A DNA stretch of 56,003 nucleotides from Deltaproteobacteria bacterium (lineage in GTDB: Bacteria > Desulfobacterota > Desulfobulbia > Desulfobulbales > Desulfobulbaceae), in the NCBI GenBank assembly GCA_024280455.1, contig JAJRQC010000105.1:1-56003 (forward strand), read 5' to 3'. The position numbers and the translations under genes were made by a program. Numbering within the stretch: the first letter of the stretch is position 1; every line of letters begins with the position of its first letter. Positions 27,304 to 36,632 of this stretch are shown piece after piece. Under the pieces are notes generated by a model. That model searched no databases. It was not told the origin of the DNA and saw only the letters and a program-made list of their open reading frames with translations.

Positions 27304-28317
27304 ATGAAAAAGCTATCCTTTATCGTGGTGGCCGTCTTTTTGATGATTTCCGCCTCACTTGCTGCAGCATCTACCCTGGAAGAGGTTCAGAAACGCGGCG
27401 AACTGCAGTGTGGTGTCTCCACCGGTCTGCCGGGTTTTTCAGCAACTGATGAAAAGGGCAACTGGAAGGGGCTGGATGTTGATGGTTGTAAAGCGATAGC
27501 CGCGGCCGTTCTCGGTGACGCAGGTAAGGTTAAATACATTCCGCTGAACGCCAAAGAGCGCTTTACGGCGCTGCAGTCCGGTGAAATTGACGTACTGGTT
27601 CGCGGAACCACCTGGACCCTGACCCGCGACACATCACTGGGCCTGAACTTTGCCGGCGTGAATTACTATGACGGTCAGGGCTTTATGGTTTCCAAAAAAC
27701 TTGGCGTAAAAAGTGCCAAAGAGCTTGACGGTGCGGCCATCTGTATCCAGGCCGGAACGACATCCGAGCTCAACCTGGCTGATTATTTCACTCAGAACAA
27801 AATGAAGTATGAGCCGGTTGTTTTTGATTCCCATGACCAGACCATTAAAGGCTTTGAAGCCGGCCGCTGTGACGTCTTGACCTCTGATCAGTCTCAGCTC
27901 TACGGTCTGCGCACCCATCTTCCCAATCCAGCTGACGCTGTTCTTCTGCCGGAGATTATCTCCAAAGAACCCCTTGGCCCGGTTGTACGTCAGGGTGATG
28001 ACGGCTGGTTCAATATTGTCCGCTGGTCTTTCTTTGCCATGGTTAATGCAGAAGATCTGGGTGTAACTTCAAAAAATATTGATACGCTGAAAAAGACCGA
28101 TAATCCCAATATCCGCCGTCTCCTCGGCCTGGAAGGGATCAAAGGAAAAAGCCTTGGCCTGGCCGACGACTGGGCATATCAGATCATTAAGCAGGTTGGC
28201 AACTATAGCGAAACCTTTGAGCGCAATGTAGGTATGGATTCGCCCTTGAAAATTAAACGTGGCCTCAACGCCCTCTGGAGTAAAGGCGGCATTCAGTATG
28301 CCCCGCCCATGCGTTAA
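27304..28317 (+). CDS. aapJ: Amino-acid ABC transporter periplasmic binding protein (AapJ-like)
   Basis: This 337-residue protein begins with a cleavable signal peptide (MKKLSFIVVAVFLMISASLA, cleavage near AAAS). The mature protein has the family-3 solute-binding features of general L-amino-acid transporters: VQKRGELQCGVSTGLPGF, NAKERFTALQSGEIDVL and the Tyr-Asp-Gly-Gln-Gly-Phe stretch. A good AAGGAGA site precedes the ATG. It is the first gene of an aapJQMP operon and should bind polar or acidic L-amino acids in the periplasm. A strong hairpin terminator follows it, which would allow more binding protein than permease. Confidence 0.94.
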   Translation: MKKLSFIVVAVFLMISASLAAASTLEEVQKRGELQCGVSTGLPGFSATDEKGNWKGLDVDGCKAIAAAVLGDAGKVKYIPLNAKERFTALQSGEIDVLVRGTTWTLTRDTSLGLNFAGVNYYDGQGFMVSKKLGVKSAKELDGAAICIQAGTTSELNLADYFTQNKMKYEPVVFDSHDQTIKGFEAGRCDVLTSDQSQLYGLRTHLPNPADAVLLPEIISKEPLGPVVRQGDDGWFNIVRWSFFAMVNAEDLGVTSKNIDTLKKTDNPNIRRLLGLEGIKGKSLGLADDWAYQIIKQVGNYSETFERNVGMDSPLKIKRGLNALWSKGGIQYAPPMR

Positions 28318-28340
28318 TCTGCTATCAGTTTATTCCACAG

Positions 28341-28378
28341 ACAAAGAGCGTCCCGCTGGGGGCGCTCTTTGTTTTTTT
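28341..28378 (+). terminator. Rho-independent terminator/attenuator between aapJ and aapQ
   Basis: ACAAAGAGCGTCCC (28341-28354) pairs with GGGGCGCTCTTTGT (28358-28371) with one mismatch, and is followed by seven T residues. It lies 24 bases after the aapJ stop. Partial read-through here would explain the usual excess of binding protein over membrane components. Confidence 0.88.
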
Positions 28379-28544
28379 CACAGATCGGAGCATGTTCCGG
28401 AATGTGAAAAAAACAGGACTCTGATGTATACACAAACCGTTTACACTACCGAGACAAGCCCCCCCTGTCTAGAGCAGGATCCGGACAAGATGGGGTTCAT
28501 GTGCTTGTCCGGCCATACCGGTTTTTGAGACGATGTAAGACTGT

Positions 28545-29726
28545 ATGACCCCAACCAAGCAACCCATTCCGAAAACCGCCTGGTGGAACAATGCCCGTAA
28601 TCGGGCTTTGCTGTTCCAGGCCCTGCTGATCTGTGCCGTTGTCGGCTTTTTTGCCTATATCGCCAATAACACCATGCACAATCTTGAGCAACGCGGTATT
28701 GCCACCGGCTTTTCCTTTCTCAAACAAAAGGCCGGCTTCGGTATTATTCAGACGCTGATTCCCTATACGGAAGCCAATACCTATGGCCGGACCTTTGTCG
28801 TCGGCCTGCTCAATACGATCCTGGTCTCGGTACTCGGTATCATCTGCGCCACGATCCTGGGATTTATTGTCGGCGTGGCCCGGCTGTCTTCCAACTGGCT
28901 CGTTTCAAAGATGGCTGCGGTCTACATTGAGACCTTCAGAAACCTCCCTCTACTCCTGCAGATATTCTTCTGGTACTTTGCCGTCTTGCGGACCTTGCCT
29001 TCTCCTAAGCAAAGTCTACACATCGGAGAACGGTTTTTTTTGAACATCCGGGGTGCGTATCTGCCCCGTCCAATCTTTGAAGATGGTTTCGGCTGGGTGA
29101 CGGCAACCCTGGTTTTTGTGGCCCTGTGTATTCTTTTTCTAAAACTATGGGCAAATAAGCGCCAGGAGGAGACCGGACAGCAGTTTCCGGTGCTGTTGAC
29201 CTCACTGGGTCTGCTTGTTTCCCTCCCCACCATTGCCTATTTTGCCGCCGGCGCCCCGCTGCAGTGGGAGCTGCCGGCATTAAAAGGGTTTAACTTCCAG
29301 GGCGGGATCACGGTGATTCCGGAACTCGCAGCCCTGCTGATCGCCCTGACCGTCTATACGGCAAGCCTGATTGCAGAAATTGTCCGTTCCGGTATACTCT
29401 CGGTCAGTCATGGCCAGACTGAAGCCGCCAGCGCCCTTGGCCTGCGCCCTGGCAAAACCCTGCGCCTGGTCATCATTCCCCAGGCCATGCGGGTCATTAT
29501 TCCCCAGATGACAAGCCAGTACTTAAATCTGGTAAAAAACTCATCCCTTGCCACCGCCATCGGCTATCCGGATCTGGTCTCCGTCTTTGCCGGCACAACC
29601 CTGAATCAGGCAGGTCAGGCCATTGAGATAATTGCCATGACCATGGCCGTATATCTGACCATCAGCCTGACGATCTCTTATTTTATGAACTGGTATAATG
29701 CCCGCAGCATGATGAAGGAACGGTAA
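28545..29726 (+). CDS. aapQ: Amino-acid ABC transporter permease (AapQ-like)
   Basis: This 393-residue inner-membrane protein has the long form typical of AapQ, with about eight membrane segments and an extended loop in the middle. The transmembrane core includes GLLNTILVSVLGIICATILG and the AA-permease EAA loop EAASALGLRPGKTLRLVIIP. The motif ETFRNLPLLLQIFFWYF matches the His/Glu/Gln permease family. It pairs with AapM (29860-30954) to form the channel of the transporter. A family-1 repeat begins six bases after its stop and separates it from aapM. Confidence 0.94.
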   Translation: MTPTKQPIPKTAWWNNARNRALLFQALLICAVVGFFAYIANNTMHNLEQRGIATGFSFLKQKAGFGIIQTLIPYTEANTYGRTFVVGLLNTILVSVLGIICATILGFIVGVARLSSNWLVSKMAAVYIETFRNLPLLLQIFFWYFAVLRTLPSPKQSLHIGERFFLNIRGAYLPRPIFEDGFGWVTATLVFVALCILFLKLWANKRQEETGQQFPVLLTSLGLLVSLPTIAYFAAGAPLQWELPALKGFNFQGGITVIPELAALLIALTVYTASLIAEIVRSGILSVSHGQTEAASALGLRPGKTLRLVIIPQAMRVIIPQMTSQYLNLVKNSSLATAIGYPDLVSVFAGTTLNQAGQAIEIIAMTMAVYLTISLTISYFMNWYNARSMMKER

Positions 29727-29732
29727 GCATGA

Positions 29733-29847
29733 TTGTCGGTGTCGAAGGTAAGCGAACTTGTGAGACTCCGAAAAGCCCCGCCACCGACGGCGGGGAGATT
29801 ATAATCTCTTGTTTTTCCGTCTTGCGCAAAAGGTGTATTTGCCTTTT
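29733..29847 (-). repeat. Family-1 intergenic repeat, copy C (diverged, inside the aap operon)
   Basis: On the plus strand it reads TGTCGGTGTCG, an insert of about 27 bases, AAAAGCC, ACCGACGGCGGGGAG, TCTTGTTTTTCCGTCTTGCG and TTTGCCTTTT. This follows the same block order as copy B (TGTCGGTGTCG, AAAAGCC, ACCGACGGCGGAGAG, TCTTGTAATTCCGTACTGGG). It occupies nearly all of the 133-base gap between aapQ and aapM and ends just before the aapM ribosome binding site. Confidence 0.7.
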
Positions 29848-29859
29848 CCCGAGGTCATC

Positions 29860-30954
29860 ATGATTGTCCACATCCCACATCCGGATTTACCTCCTCCTTC
29901 AACCAGTACCGGCATTATCGGCTGGTTACGGTCAAATCTTTTTTCTTCACCGGCAAACTCGCTGCTGACGCTTTTTGCCCTGTACCTGCTGTATCACTTT
30001 ATTCCACCTATTCTCAACTGGACACTTCTTGATGCCAACTGGGTCGGATCGACCAAGGATGCCTGCACTAATGACGGTGCCTGCTGGGTCTTTATCAAGG
30101 TTCGTTTTCATCAGTTCATGTTTGGCTTTTATCCGAGCAGCGAATACTGGCGTGCTATTCTTGCCTTTATCCTTATCGGGCTTCTTATTCTCTACCTGCT
30201 GATAGATCGGACGCCGAAAAAATCCTGGGTGGCCGCCTTTACTGTCCTGATCTTTCCGATCATCGCCTTTTTTCTTTTTTACGGCGGCTTTGGTCTGCCG
30301 GTAGTTGAAACCTATAAATGGGGCGGCCTGATGCTGACCCTGATTCTTTCCACCATCGGGATGTTTTTTGCGTTGCCCTTCGGCATTATCCTCGCCCTTG
30401 CCCGTCGTTCTTCCATGCCCATACCCCGTGCACTCTCTATTCTCTTTATCGAACTCTGGCGTGGGGTTCCGCTGATTACGGTTTTATTCATGTCTTCGGT
30501 CATGCTGCCCCTGTTTATGCCCGAGGAACTCCGAATTGATAAACTGCTCCGGGCCTTGATCGGTATATCCCTCTTTCAGTCCGCCTATATGGCGGAAGTC
30601 GTTCGAAGCGGCCTGCAGGCGCTTCCGAAAGGGCAATCTGAGGCTGCCGATGCCCTGGGGCTTGGGTACTGGCAGGCCATATTTCTGATTATTCTTCCCC
30701 AGGCTCTGAAAACCGTTATCCCCGGCATTGTCAACACCTTCATCGAACTCTTCAAGGATACGACTCTAGTCCTGATCATCGGTCTTTTTGACCTGCTGGC
30801 AATTATTCAGGCTGCCTTTACCGATCCGAAATGGCTGGGTTTTTCCGTTGAAGGCTATGTGTTTGCCGGACTCCTGTACTGGATATTCTGCTTTTCCATG
30901 TCCCAGTACAGTCAACACCTGGAAAGAAAATTGCACACCGGGCACACCAATTAG
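29860..30954 (+). CDS. aapM: Amino-acid ABC transporter permease (AapM-like)
   Basis: The ATG at 29860 follows GAGG and gives 364 residues; an in-frame ATG at 29809 lies inside the repeat. The protein has about eight membrane segments and the AapM-like N-terminal insert with NWTLLDANWVGSTKDACTND. The C-terminal permease core shows IELWRGVPLITVLFMSSVML, the EAA loop EAADALGLGYWQAIFLIILP and FIELFKDTTLVLIIGLFDLL. It forms the channel with AapQ and is followed after 20 bases by the ATPase gene. Confidence 0.93.
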   Translation: MIVHIPHPDLPPPSTSTGIIGWLRSNLFSSPANSLLTLFALYLLYHFIPPILNWTLLDANWVGSTKDACTNDGACWVFIKVRFHQFMFGFYPSSEYWRAILAFILIGLLILYLLIDRTPKKSWVAAFTVLIFPIIAFFLFYGGFGLPVVETYKWGGLMLTLILSTIGMFFALPFGIILALARRSSMPIPRALSILFIELWRGVPLITVLFMSSVMLPLFMPEELRIDKLLRALIGISLFQSAYMAEVVRSGLQALPKGQSEAADALGLGYWQAIFLIILPQALKTVIPGIVNTFIELFKDTTLVLIIGLFDLLAIIQAAFTDPKWLGFSVEGYVFAGLLYWIFCFSMSQYSQHLERKLHTGHTN

Positions 30955-30974
30955 ATTAAATTTCTGGAAATACC

Positions 30975-31742
30975 ATGACTGAATCAACACCACAACACTC
31001 ACAGGTCAATGAAGACATCGCCATCGAAGTCAAAGGGATGCATAAATGGTACGGTGACTTTCATGTTCTTAAAGATATCAACCTGACGATTAAAAGGGGC
31101 GAGCGTATCATCATCTGCGGGCCCTCAGGATGTGGCAAGTCGACCTTGATCCGCTGCCTGAACCGACTGGAAGTGCACCAGCAAGGAGATATCCGGGTTG
31201 ACGGTATTGAACTCAACGACGACCTCAAACACATTGAGAAAATTCGTCGTGATATCGGAATGGTCTTCCAGCAGTTCAACCTGTTTCCCCATCTGACCGT
31301 GCTGGAAAACTGCTGCCTTGCCCCGATCTGGGTCTTAAAGCAACCACGGAAAGACGCAGAAGCAGCAGCCATGCGCTACCTGGAGCGGGTAAAAATTCCC
31401 GATCAAGCTGAAAAATACCCGGGCCAGCTCTCCGGCGGCCAGCAGCAGCGGGTCGCCATAGCCCGCAGCCTCTGCATGAACCCCAACATCATGCTCTTTG
31501 ATGAACCGACTTCGGCCCTTGATCCCGAGATGATTAAGGAAGTTCTCGATGTTATGGTCGATCTGGCCAATGAGGGCATGACCATGCTCTGCGTCACCCA
31601 TGAAATGGGCTTTGCTAAAACCGTGGCCGACCGGGTAATCTTCATGGATAGTGGAGAAATCATCGAGGAAAATGATCCGGAATCCTTTTTCTCAAATCCG
31701 CAATCCGACCGAACAAAATTGTTCTTAAGCCAGATTCTGTAA
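30975..31742 (+). CDS. aapP: Amino-acid ABC transporter ATP-binding protein (AapP-like)
   Basis: This 255-residue ATPase has Walker [14 protein letters not shown], the Q-loop [17 protein letters not shown], the signature [15 protein letters not shown], Walker [16 protein letters not shown] and the H-loop [10 protein letters not shown]. These are the standard features of polar amino-acid transporter ATPases such as GlnQ, HisP and AapP. It completes the aapJQMP operon and powers uptake from the cytoplasmic face. The oxoprolinase gene follows 71 bases later in the same direction. Confidence 0.95.
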   Translation: MTESTPQHSQVNEDIAIEVKGMHKWYGDFHVLKDINLTIKRGERIIICGPSGCGKSTLIRCLNRLEVHQQGDIRVDGIELNDDLKHIEKIRRDIGMVFQQFNLFPHLTVLENCCLAPIWVLKQPRKDAEAAAMRYLERVKIPDQAEKYPGQLSGGQQQRVAIARSLCMNPNIMLFDEPTSALDPEMIKEVLDVMVDLANEGMTMLCVTHEMGFAKTVADRVIFMDSGEIIEENDPESFFSNPQSDRTKLFLSQIL

Positions 31743-31813
31743 CCCCGCGCTCCCTCCCAGGGCCTGGACATTAGGACATTTTTTCATCGGTCTAGACCCA
31801 GCCATGGCCGATC

Positions 31814-34800
31814 ATGAGCAGCTCAAAGAAAAAAAAATTTCGCTTTTCCATTGATCGGGGCGGCACCTTCACCGACGTGTATGCCGAGGTTCCAGAAAAG
31901 CCGGGTTTTGCAATCGTCAAACTGCTCTCCGTCGATCCTGCCAATTATGACGATGCACCCCGTGAAGGAATCCGTAGAATTCTCCAGCAGTACTGTCCAG
32001 AAGCTATTTCCGGTGACCTGATAGACCCCTCATGTATCGAGTGGATCAGAATGGGAACCACGGTTGCCACCAATGCCCTGCTTGAACGAAAGGGCACCCG
32101 CTGTGGGCTCCTGGTCAGCCGGGGATTTGTTGATATTCTCCGAATCGGTGACCAGACCCGGCCCCATCTCTTTGATCTGAAAATCCGCAAACCGGATTTG
32201 CTCTATGAGCAGGTACTCGAAGTAAATGAACGGATCCGCCTGCTCCACAAAGATGAACGGACAGAGGGTGAACTTCTCACCGGGGTCACCGGAGAGCAAT
32301 TCTTAATCCTGGAAAAGCCGGATTATGCTCTGCTTGAACCTCAACTGCAACAGATGCTGGCCGTGGGCATTACCAGCCTGGCCGTTGTCTTCATGCATGC
32401 CTATGCATGCCCGCAACATGAGCAAGAGGTAGGTCGTCTGGCCTCAAATCTCGGTTTTACCCAGGTCTCACTTTCCTCTCAGGTCATGCCTATGATCAAG
32501 CTGGTGCCCAGGGGCGACACGACTCTGGTCGACAGTTATCTCACGCCACAAATTCAAGCCTATATTGAAAGCTTCAGGAAAGGATTTGTTGGAGAATTAC
32601 AGAATACCCGCCTGCAGTTCATGCAATCGGATGGCGGACTGACCCGTGCCGATGATTTCAGCGGCAGCCGGGCAATTCTCTCAGGGCCTGCCGGTGGGGT
32701 GGTGGGCTATGCCATGACCACCTATAATCAATCAACAAAAAAACCGGTGATCGGTTTTGATATGGGCGGAACTTCCACCGATGTCTCGCGTTATGGCGGA
32801 AAATACGACCTCTGCTTTGAAAGTCAAGTTGCCGGGGTTCGAATACAGGCCTCGCAGCTTGACATTCGAACGGTGGCCGCCGGAGGAGGCAGCCGTCTGT
32901 TTTTTGAGCAGGGCATGTTTCAAGTCGGCCCGGAATCCTCCGGTGCCCATCCCGGGCCTGTCTGTTACCGAAAAAAGGGCCACCTGTCCCTGACCGATGC
33001 CAATCTGGTGCTTGGCCGTCTGCAGCCCCGGTATTTCCCGACGATTTTCGGTCCTGATGATGACCAGCCCCTTGACCTGGATGGTGCCCGTGCAGCCATG
33101 CAGGCCCTGACCGATCGGATCAATGCCGCCTATAAGCAAAAAAATCTTCCGCTCTTGAGCATGGAAGAGGTTGCACTTGGATTTATCCAGGTAGCCAACG
33201 AACAAATGGTTCGACCAATTAGAGAAATTTCGGTAATGCGGGGCTTTGACGTCAAAGAGCATGTCCTTGCCACCTTTGGCGGTGCAGGTGGGCAACATGC
33301 CTGTGCCATTGCCCGCAGTCTGGGGATAGAGACGATTTATATTCACCGCTTTGCGGGTATTCTTTCCGCCTATGGCTTAGGCCTCGCTGACACGGTTGCC
33401 CAGCGGCACCAGTCATCCTCTACCCCTTATGGCCGGAACGTGGTACCCGCTCTCTTGAAAAAACTTGATCGCCTGCAAAAAGAAGCTGAGCAGGAGCTTA
33501 CGAATCAGGGGATTTTAAAGAAAGACATCAAAAGTCTGCGCTACTTGAATCTCAGATACCAGGGCACGGATACTGCGCTCATGATAGAGAAACCAGCGCA
33601 TGGAGATTTTGCTGAGGTTTTTCGCACCACATATCAACACGAATTCGGTTTTGACCTTCCTGATCGTGCCATCTTTGTCGATGATCTCAGAGTGGTGTCG
33701 ATGGCCGCTGAATCCAAGCCTGTTGAAAACATCCCTGAACAAAAAAAACAGCGTCTGGAACCTGTTGATCGCATCCCCTGTTATTTTTCCGACGAATGGG
33801 TGGACACCAGCCTCTATCGTGTGGAAAGTATACCTCCTGGTCAGCCCATATCGGGCCCGGCTATTCTTCTGCAGGGTACTTCAACCATTGTAGTGGAGCC
33901 TGACTGCAGTGCGCTGAAAAACAGGGTCGGTGATATTGAAATTTCCGTTGAGCGGTTGCAACAGATTGAGTTGTCCCGTCAGGTCCATCCCGTGCAGCTT
34001 TCCATATTTAACAATCTGTTTATGTCCATTGCCGAACAGATGGGGCGAATGCTGCAGAAAACAGCTATTTCAACAAATATTAAGGAACGGCTCGACTTTT
34101 CCTGCGCCCTCTTTGATGCCCGCGGGAACCTGGTTGCCAATGCGCCCCATGTCCCGGTTCACCTGGGCTCCATGAGTGAAGCGGTCAAGGAGCAGATTCG
34201 ACGAAATCCTGATATACGACAGGGAGAGGTGCTGCTGTCCAATCATCCCCTGGCAGGAGGCAGCCACCTGCCCGATATGACCGTCATTACCCCGGTTTTC
34301 CAGGATCAAAAGGTTATTTTTTATGTGGCCAGCCGGGGACACCATGCCGATATCGGTGGCATGACGCCCGGATCCATGCCGCCGGACTCAAGACAGCTTG
34401 CCGATGAAGGAGCAACGATTCTCAGCTTCAAGCTGGTTACAGGCGGCACATTCCGGGCGGAAGAAATAGCTGAACTCCTGAAGGAGAGCAGATGCCTGAA
34501 CGACACCCTGTCCGACCTCAAGGCCCAGGTTGCAGCCAACCGGAAGGGCATTGAGCTGATTGAGGAAATGGTGCAACGCTACAGCCTGGATGTGATCCAC
34601 GCCTACATGGGCCATGTGCAGCATGCGGCTGAACAGGCCGTTCGGGCAAGCCTTACCCGGATAGCCAGGGAACGTGGTTGTTCCGGCAAACCGATCATCG
34701 CCACTGAATACCTTGATGACTCCAGTCCGATCAATCTCCAACTGACCATTAACGGGGATGACGGCAGCGCAGTCTTTGATTTCGCCGGGACCGGCCTGGA

Positions 34801-35521
34801 ACTTTGGGGTAACCTGAATGCACCGGTGGCAGTGACCAGCTCGGCAGTGCTCTACTGTCTTCGCTGTCTGCTCGACAGCGATATCCCCTTGAACCACGGC
34901 TGTCTGCTGCCGATTGATATCCGGCTGCCGCCGGGCAGCCTGTTGAACCCTTCGGCAGAGGCCGCAGTGGTGGGCGGCAATGTCCTGACCTCACAGCGGC
35001 TGGTTGATGTAATTCTCAAGGCCTTCGGAGTGGCGGCGGCCTCCCAGGGGTGTATGAACAACCTGACCTTCGGCAATGACCGTTTCGGCTATTACGAAAC
35101 CATTGGCGGAGGAGCCGGGGCCGGGCCGGACTGGCATGGCCAATCCGGGGTCCATACTCATATGACGAATACCAGAATTACCGACCCTGAAATTCTCGAA
35201 CGACGCTACCCCGTGCTGCTGCGTGAGTTTTCACTGCGCAAAAATTCCGGAGGCCGGGGCAGGTACCGAGGCGGTGACGGCCTGATCAGGGAAATAGAAT
35301 TCCTGGAACCGATGGAGGTGGCCATTTTATCCGAACGAAGAGTTCTGGCGCCCTATGGTTTGGCAGGAGGTACGTCGGGAAAACGTGGGTTGAACCGATT
35401 TATCCGCAGAGATGAAAAACAAATAAACCTTGGCGGCAAGAATAAGATCAGGGCGGCTGCAGGTGAAAGAATACGGATTGAAACACCCGGCGGCGGCGGA
35501 TATGGCGCCCCCGCCAAATAA
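31814..35521 (+). CDS. 5-oxoprolinase / hydantoinase, fused HyuA-HyuB type
   Basis: This 1235-residue protein contains both subunits of the family in one chain. The N-terminal hydantoinase A half (about 1-700) begins RFSIDRGGTFTDVYAEV and has an actin-like ATP-binding fold, with VIGFDMGGTSTDVSRYGG and ATFGGAGGQHACAIARSLG. The C-terminal hydantoinase B half (about 730-1235) has the motifs GHHADIGGMTPGSMPPDS and ETIGGGAGAGPDWHGQSGVH. The fused form is typical of ATP-dependent 5-oxoprolinases, which open pyroglutamate to glutamate. Its place directly after an amino-acid ABC operon suggests the cell imports and hydrolyses a cyclic amide such as pyroglutamate. The exact substrate is an inference. 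Confidence 0.92.
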   Translation: MSSSKKKKFRFSIDRGGTFTDVYAEVPEKPGFAIVKLLSVDPANYDDAPREGIRRILQQYCPEAISGDLIDPSCIEWIRMGTTVATNALLERKGTRCGLLVSRGFVDILRIGDQTRPHLFDLKIRKPDLLYEQVLEVNERIRLLHKDERTEGELLTGVTGEQFLILEKPDYALLEPQLQQMLAVGITSLAVVFMHAYACPQHEQEVGRLASNLGFTQVSLSSQVMPMIKLVPRGDTTLVDSYLTPQIQAYIESFRKGFVGELQNTRLQFMQSDGGLTRADDFSGSRAILSGPAGGVVGYAMTTYNQSTKKPVIGFDMGGTSTDVSRYGGKYDLCFESQVAGVRIQASQLDIRTVAAGGGSRLFFEQGMFQVGPESSGAHPGPVCYRKKGHLSLTDANLVLGRLQPRYFPTIFGPDDDQPLDLDGARAAMQALTDRINAAYKQKNLPLLSMEEVALGFIQVANEQMVRPIREISVMRGFDVKEHVLATFGGAGGQHACAIARSLGIETIYIHRFAGILSAYGLGLADTVAQRHQSSSTPYGRNVVPALLKKLDRLQKEAEQELTNQGILKKDIKSLRYLNLRYQGTDTALMIEKPAHGDFAEVFRTTYQHEFGFDLPDRAIFVDDLRVVSMAAESKPVENIPEQKKQRLEPVDRIPCYFSDEWVDTSLYRVESIPPGQPISGPAILLQGTSTIVVEPDCSALKNRVGDIEISVERLQQIELSRQVHPVQLSIFNNLFMSIAEQMGRMLQKTAISTNIKERLDFSCALFDARGNLVANAPHVPVHLGSMSEAVKEQIRRNPDIRQGEVLLSNHPLAGGSHLPDMTVITPVFQDQKVIFYVASRGHHADIGGMTPGSMPPDSRQLADEGATILSFKLVTGGTFRAEEIAELLKESRCLNDTLSDLKAQVAANRKGIELIEEMVQRYSLDVIHAYMGHVQHAAEQAVRASLTRIARERGCSGKPIIATEYLDDSSPINLQLTINGDDGSAVFDFAGTGLELWGNLNAPVAVTSSAVLYCLRCLLDSDIPLNHGCLLPIDIRLPPGSLLNPSAEAAVVGGNVLTSQRLVDVILKAFGVAAASQGCMNNLTFGNDRFGYYETIGGGAGAGPDWHGQSGVHTHMTNTRITDPEILERRYPVLLREFSLRKNSGGRGRYRGGDGLIREIEFLEPMEVAILSERRVLAPYGLAGGTSGKRGLNRFIRRDEKQINLGGKNKIRAAAGERIRIETPGGGGYGAPAK

Positions 35522-35527
35522 TTGAAG

Positions 35528-36628
35528 TCAGGATTTCGTCAGCACAAAGTTGAAAATAAGGTTTGCGGCATCATCGTGGGTGCTTTCGGCAAAGGTATTG
35601 AGCACCCAGAGCAGTCCCTCATTCATGGAAGAAAAGCTTTCCTGCCCTGATTCGGGCTGCTCTGCAGTAGATTCCAGGTTTGTATTTATGACTGCGGTGA
35701 TAGTGTCGCCGTCACGTATAACCTCGCCGATAGATTCCTCGGGATTTTCCTTTTCCGCAGCAAAGATTACAAAGTGATGGATGCTGCCGTCAATATGATA
35801 GCTGATCACCACCTGCTGTTTCCGGCCGTCCACACCCGCAAGTTTGCGTTCGAGCAAATCCAGCCGGGCAAGGGCCATGTTTTCAAGCTGAAGGCTTTCA
35901 CTCTCATCATCATTATCCGGCTTTGCGGCCCGGGCAAGGGCCTTCTTATACCACTCTTCAGCCTTTTGATAAGCAATGACCACCCCTTTGCCGTAAAAGA
36001 AATAATCTCCGACCATAAGTGGAGAGAAACCGTCTGCAGGATCTTCAGCCGCCTCGACAAACCACTGCATGGCCGTGGGGTAGTCCCCTCTAGCATTTGC
36101 CAGTTTGCCAAGTGTTCTCATGGCTGGAAAACTGCCGGCGGCGGCCGCTTTTTCGTAGAGTGGAGTGGCTTTACCCACCGGATCATCTGCCGGAACAACA
36201 CCTTTAAGGTAGAGCAGCCCAAGATTGGCCAGCGTTACCGGATCGGCCTCTTTCCCCTGTTCCACTGCACCAAGCACGGATTCAAAATAAGAGACTCCGG
36301 TTGTCTGGTCCGGTTTCACTTCCTGTTGCAGACAGATGATCTGCTCCGAGTTGGAGCGTACAAACTCTTCAGGAAGGTTTTCACTGTAGAGTTCCGCCAG
36401 GGTCAACTCCGCCTTGAGGTGTCCCTGGCCGGCGGCGTTATCAATAAAGCCGAGACCGGTTCGACGATAGCTTTCCCGCTCGTTACAACTGTACTCCATG
36501 CCCCGATTAAAAAATCCATCGGCATCGCAGCGCCAGCAGATCTTATAACTCAACTGGCTGAAAATAAGGCCTCCGACCGCAACAACGGCAACGAAAAACA
36601 ACGTTATAATTGTTCCTGTTTTTTTCAT
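35528..36628 (-). CDS. Membrane-anchored Sel1/TPR-repeat protein
   Basis: This 366-residue protein has an N-terminal membrane segment (TIITLFFVAVVAVGGLIFSQ). Sel1-like repeats follow through about residue 240, including GQGHLKAELTLAELYSE, ADPVTLANLGLLYLKGV, AAAGSFPAMRTLGKLANA and GDYFFYGKGVVIAYQKAEEW. The C-terminal third is beta-rich and unrecognised. Sel1 repeats are protein-interaction scaffolds. It lies four bases downstream of the 8-heme cytochrome gene and is probably the last gene of the cytochrome operon, so it may help to assemble or anchor the cytochromes in the periplasm. Confidence 0.8.
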   Translation of the reverse strand: MKKTGTIITLFFVAVVAVGGLIFSQLSYKICWRCDADGFFNRGMEYSCNERESYRRTGLGFIDNAAGQGHLKAELTLAELYSENLPEEFVRSNSEQIICLQQEVKPDQTTGVSYFESVLGAVEQGKEADPVTLANLGLLYLKGVVPADDPVGKATPLYEKAAAAGSFPAMRTLGKLANARGDYPTAMQWFVEAAEDPADGFSPLMVGDYFFYGKGVVIAYQKAEEWYKKALARAAKPDNDDESESLQLENMALARLDLLERKLAGVDGRKQQVVISYHIDGSIHHFVIFAAEKENPEESIGEVIRDGDTITAVINTNLESTAEQPESGQESFSSMNEGLLWVLNTFAESTHDDAANLIFNFVLTKS

Positions 36629-36632
36629 AAGC

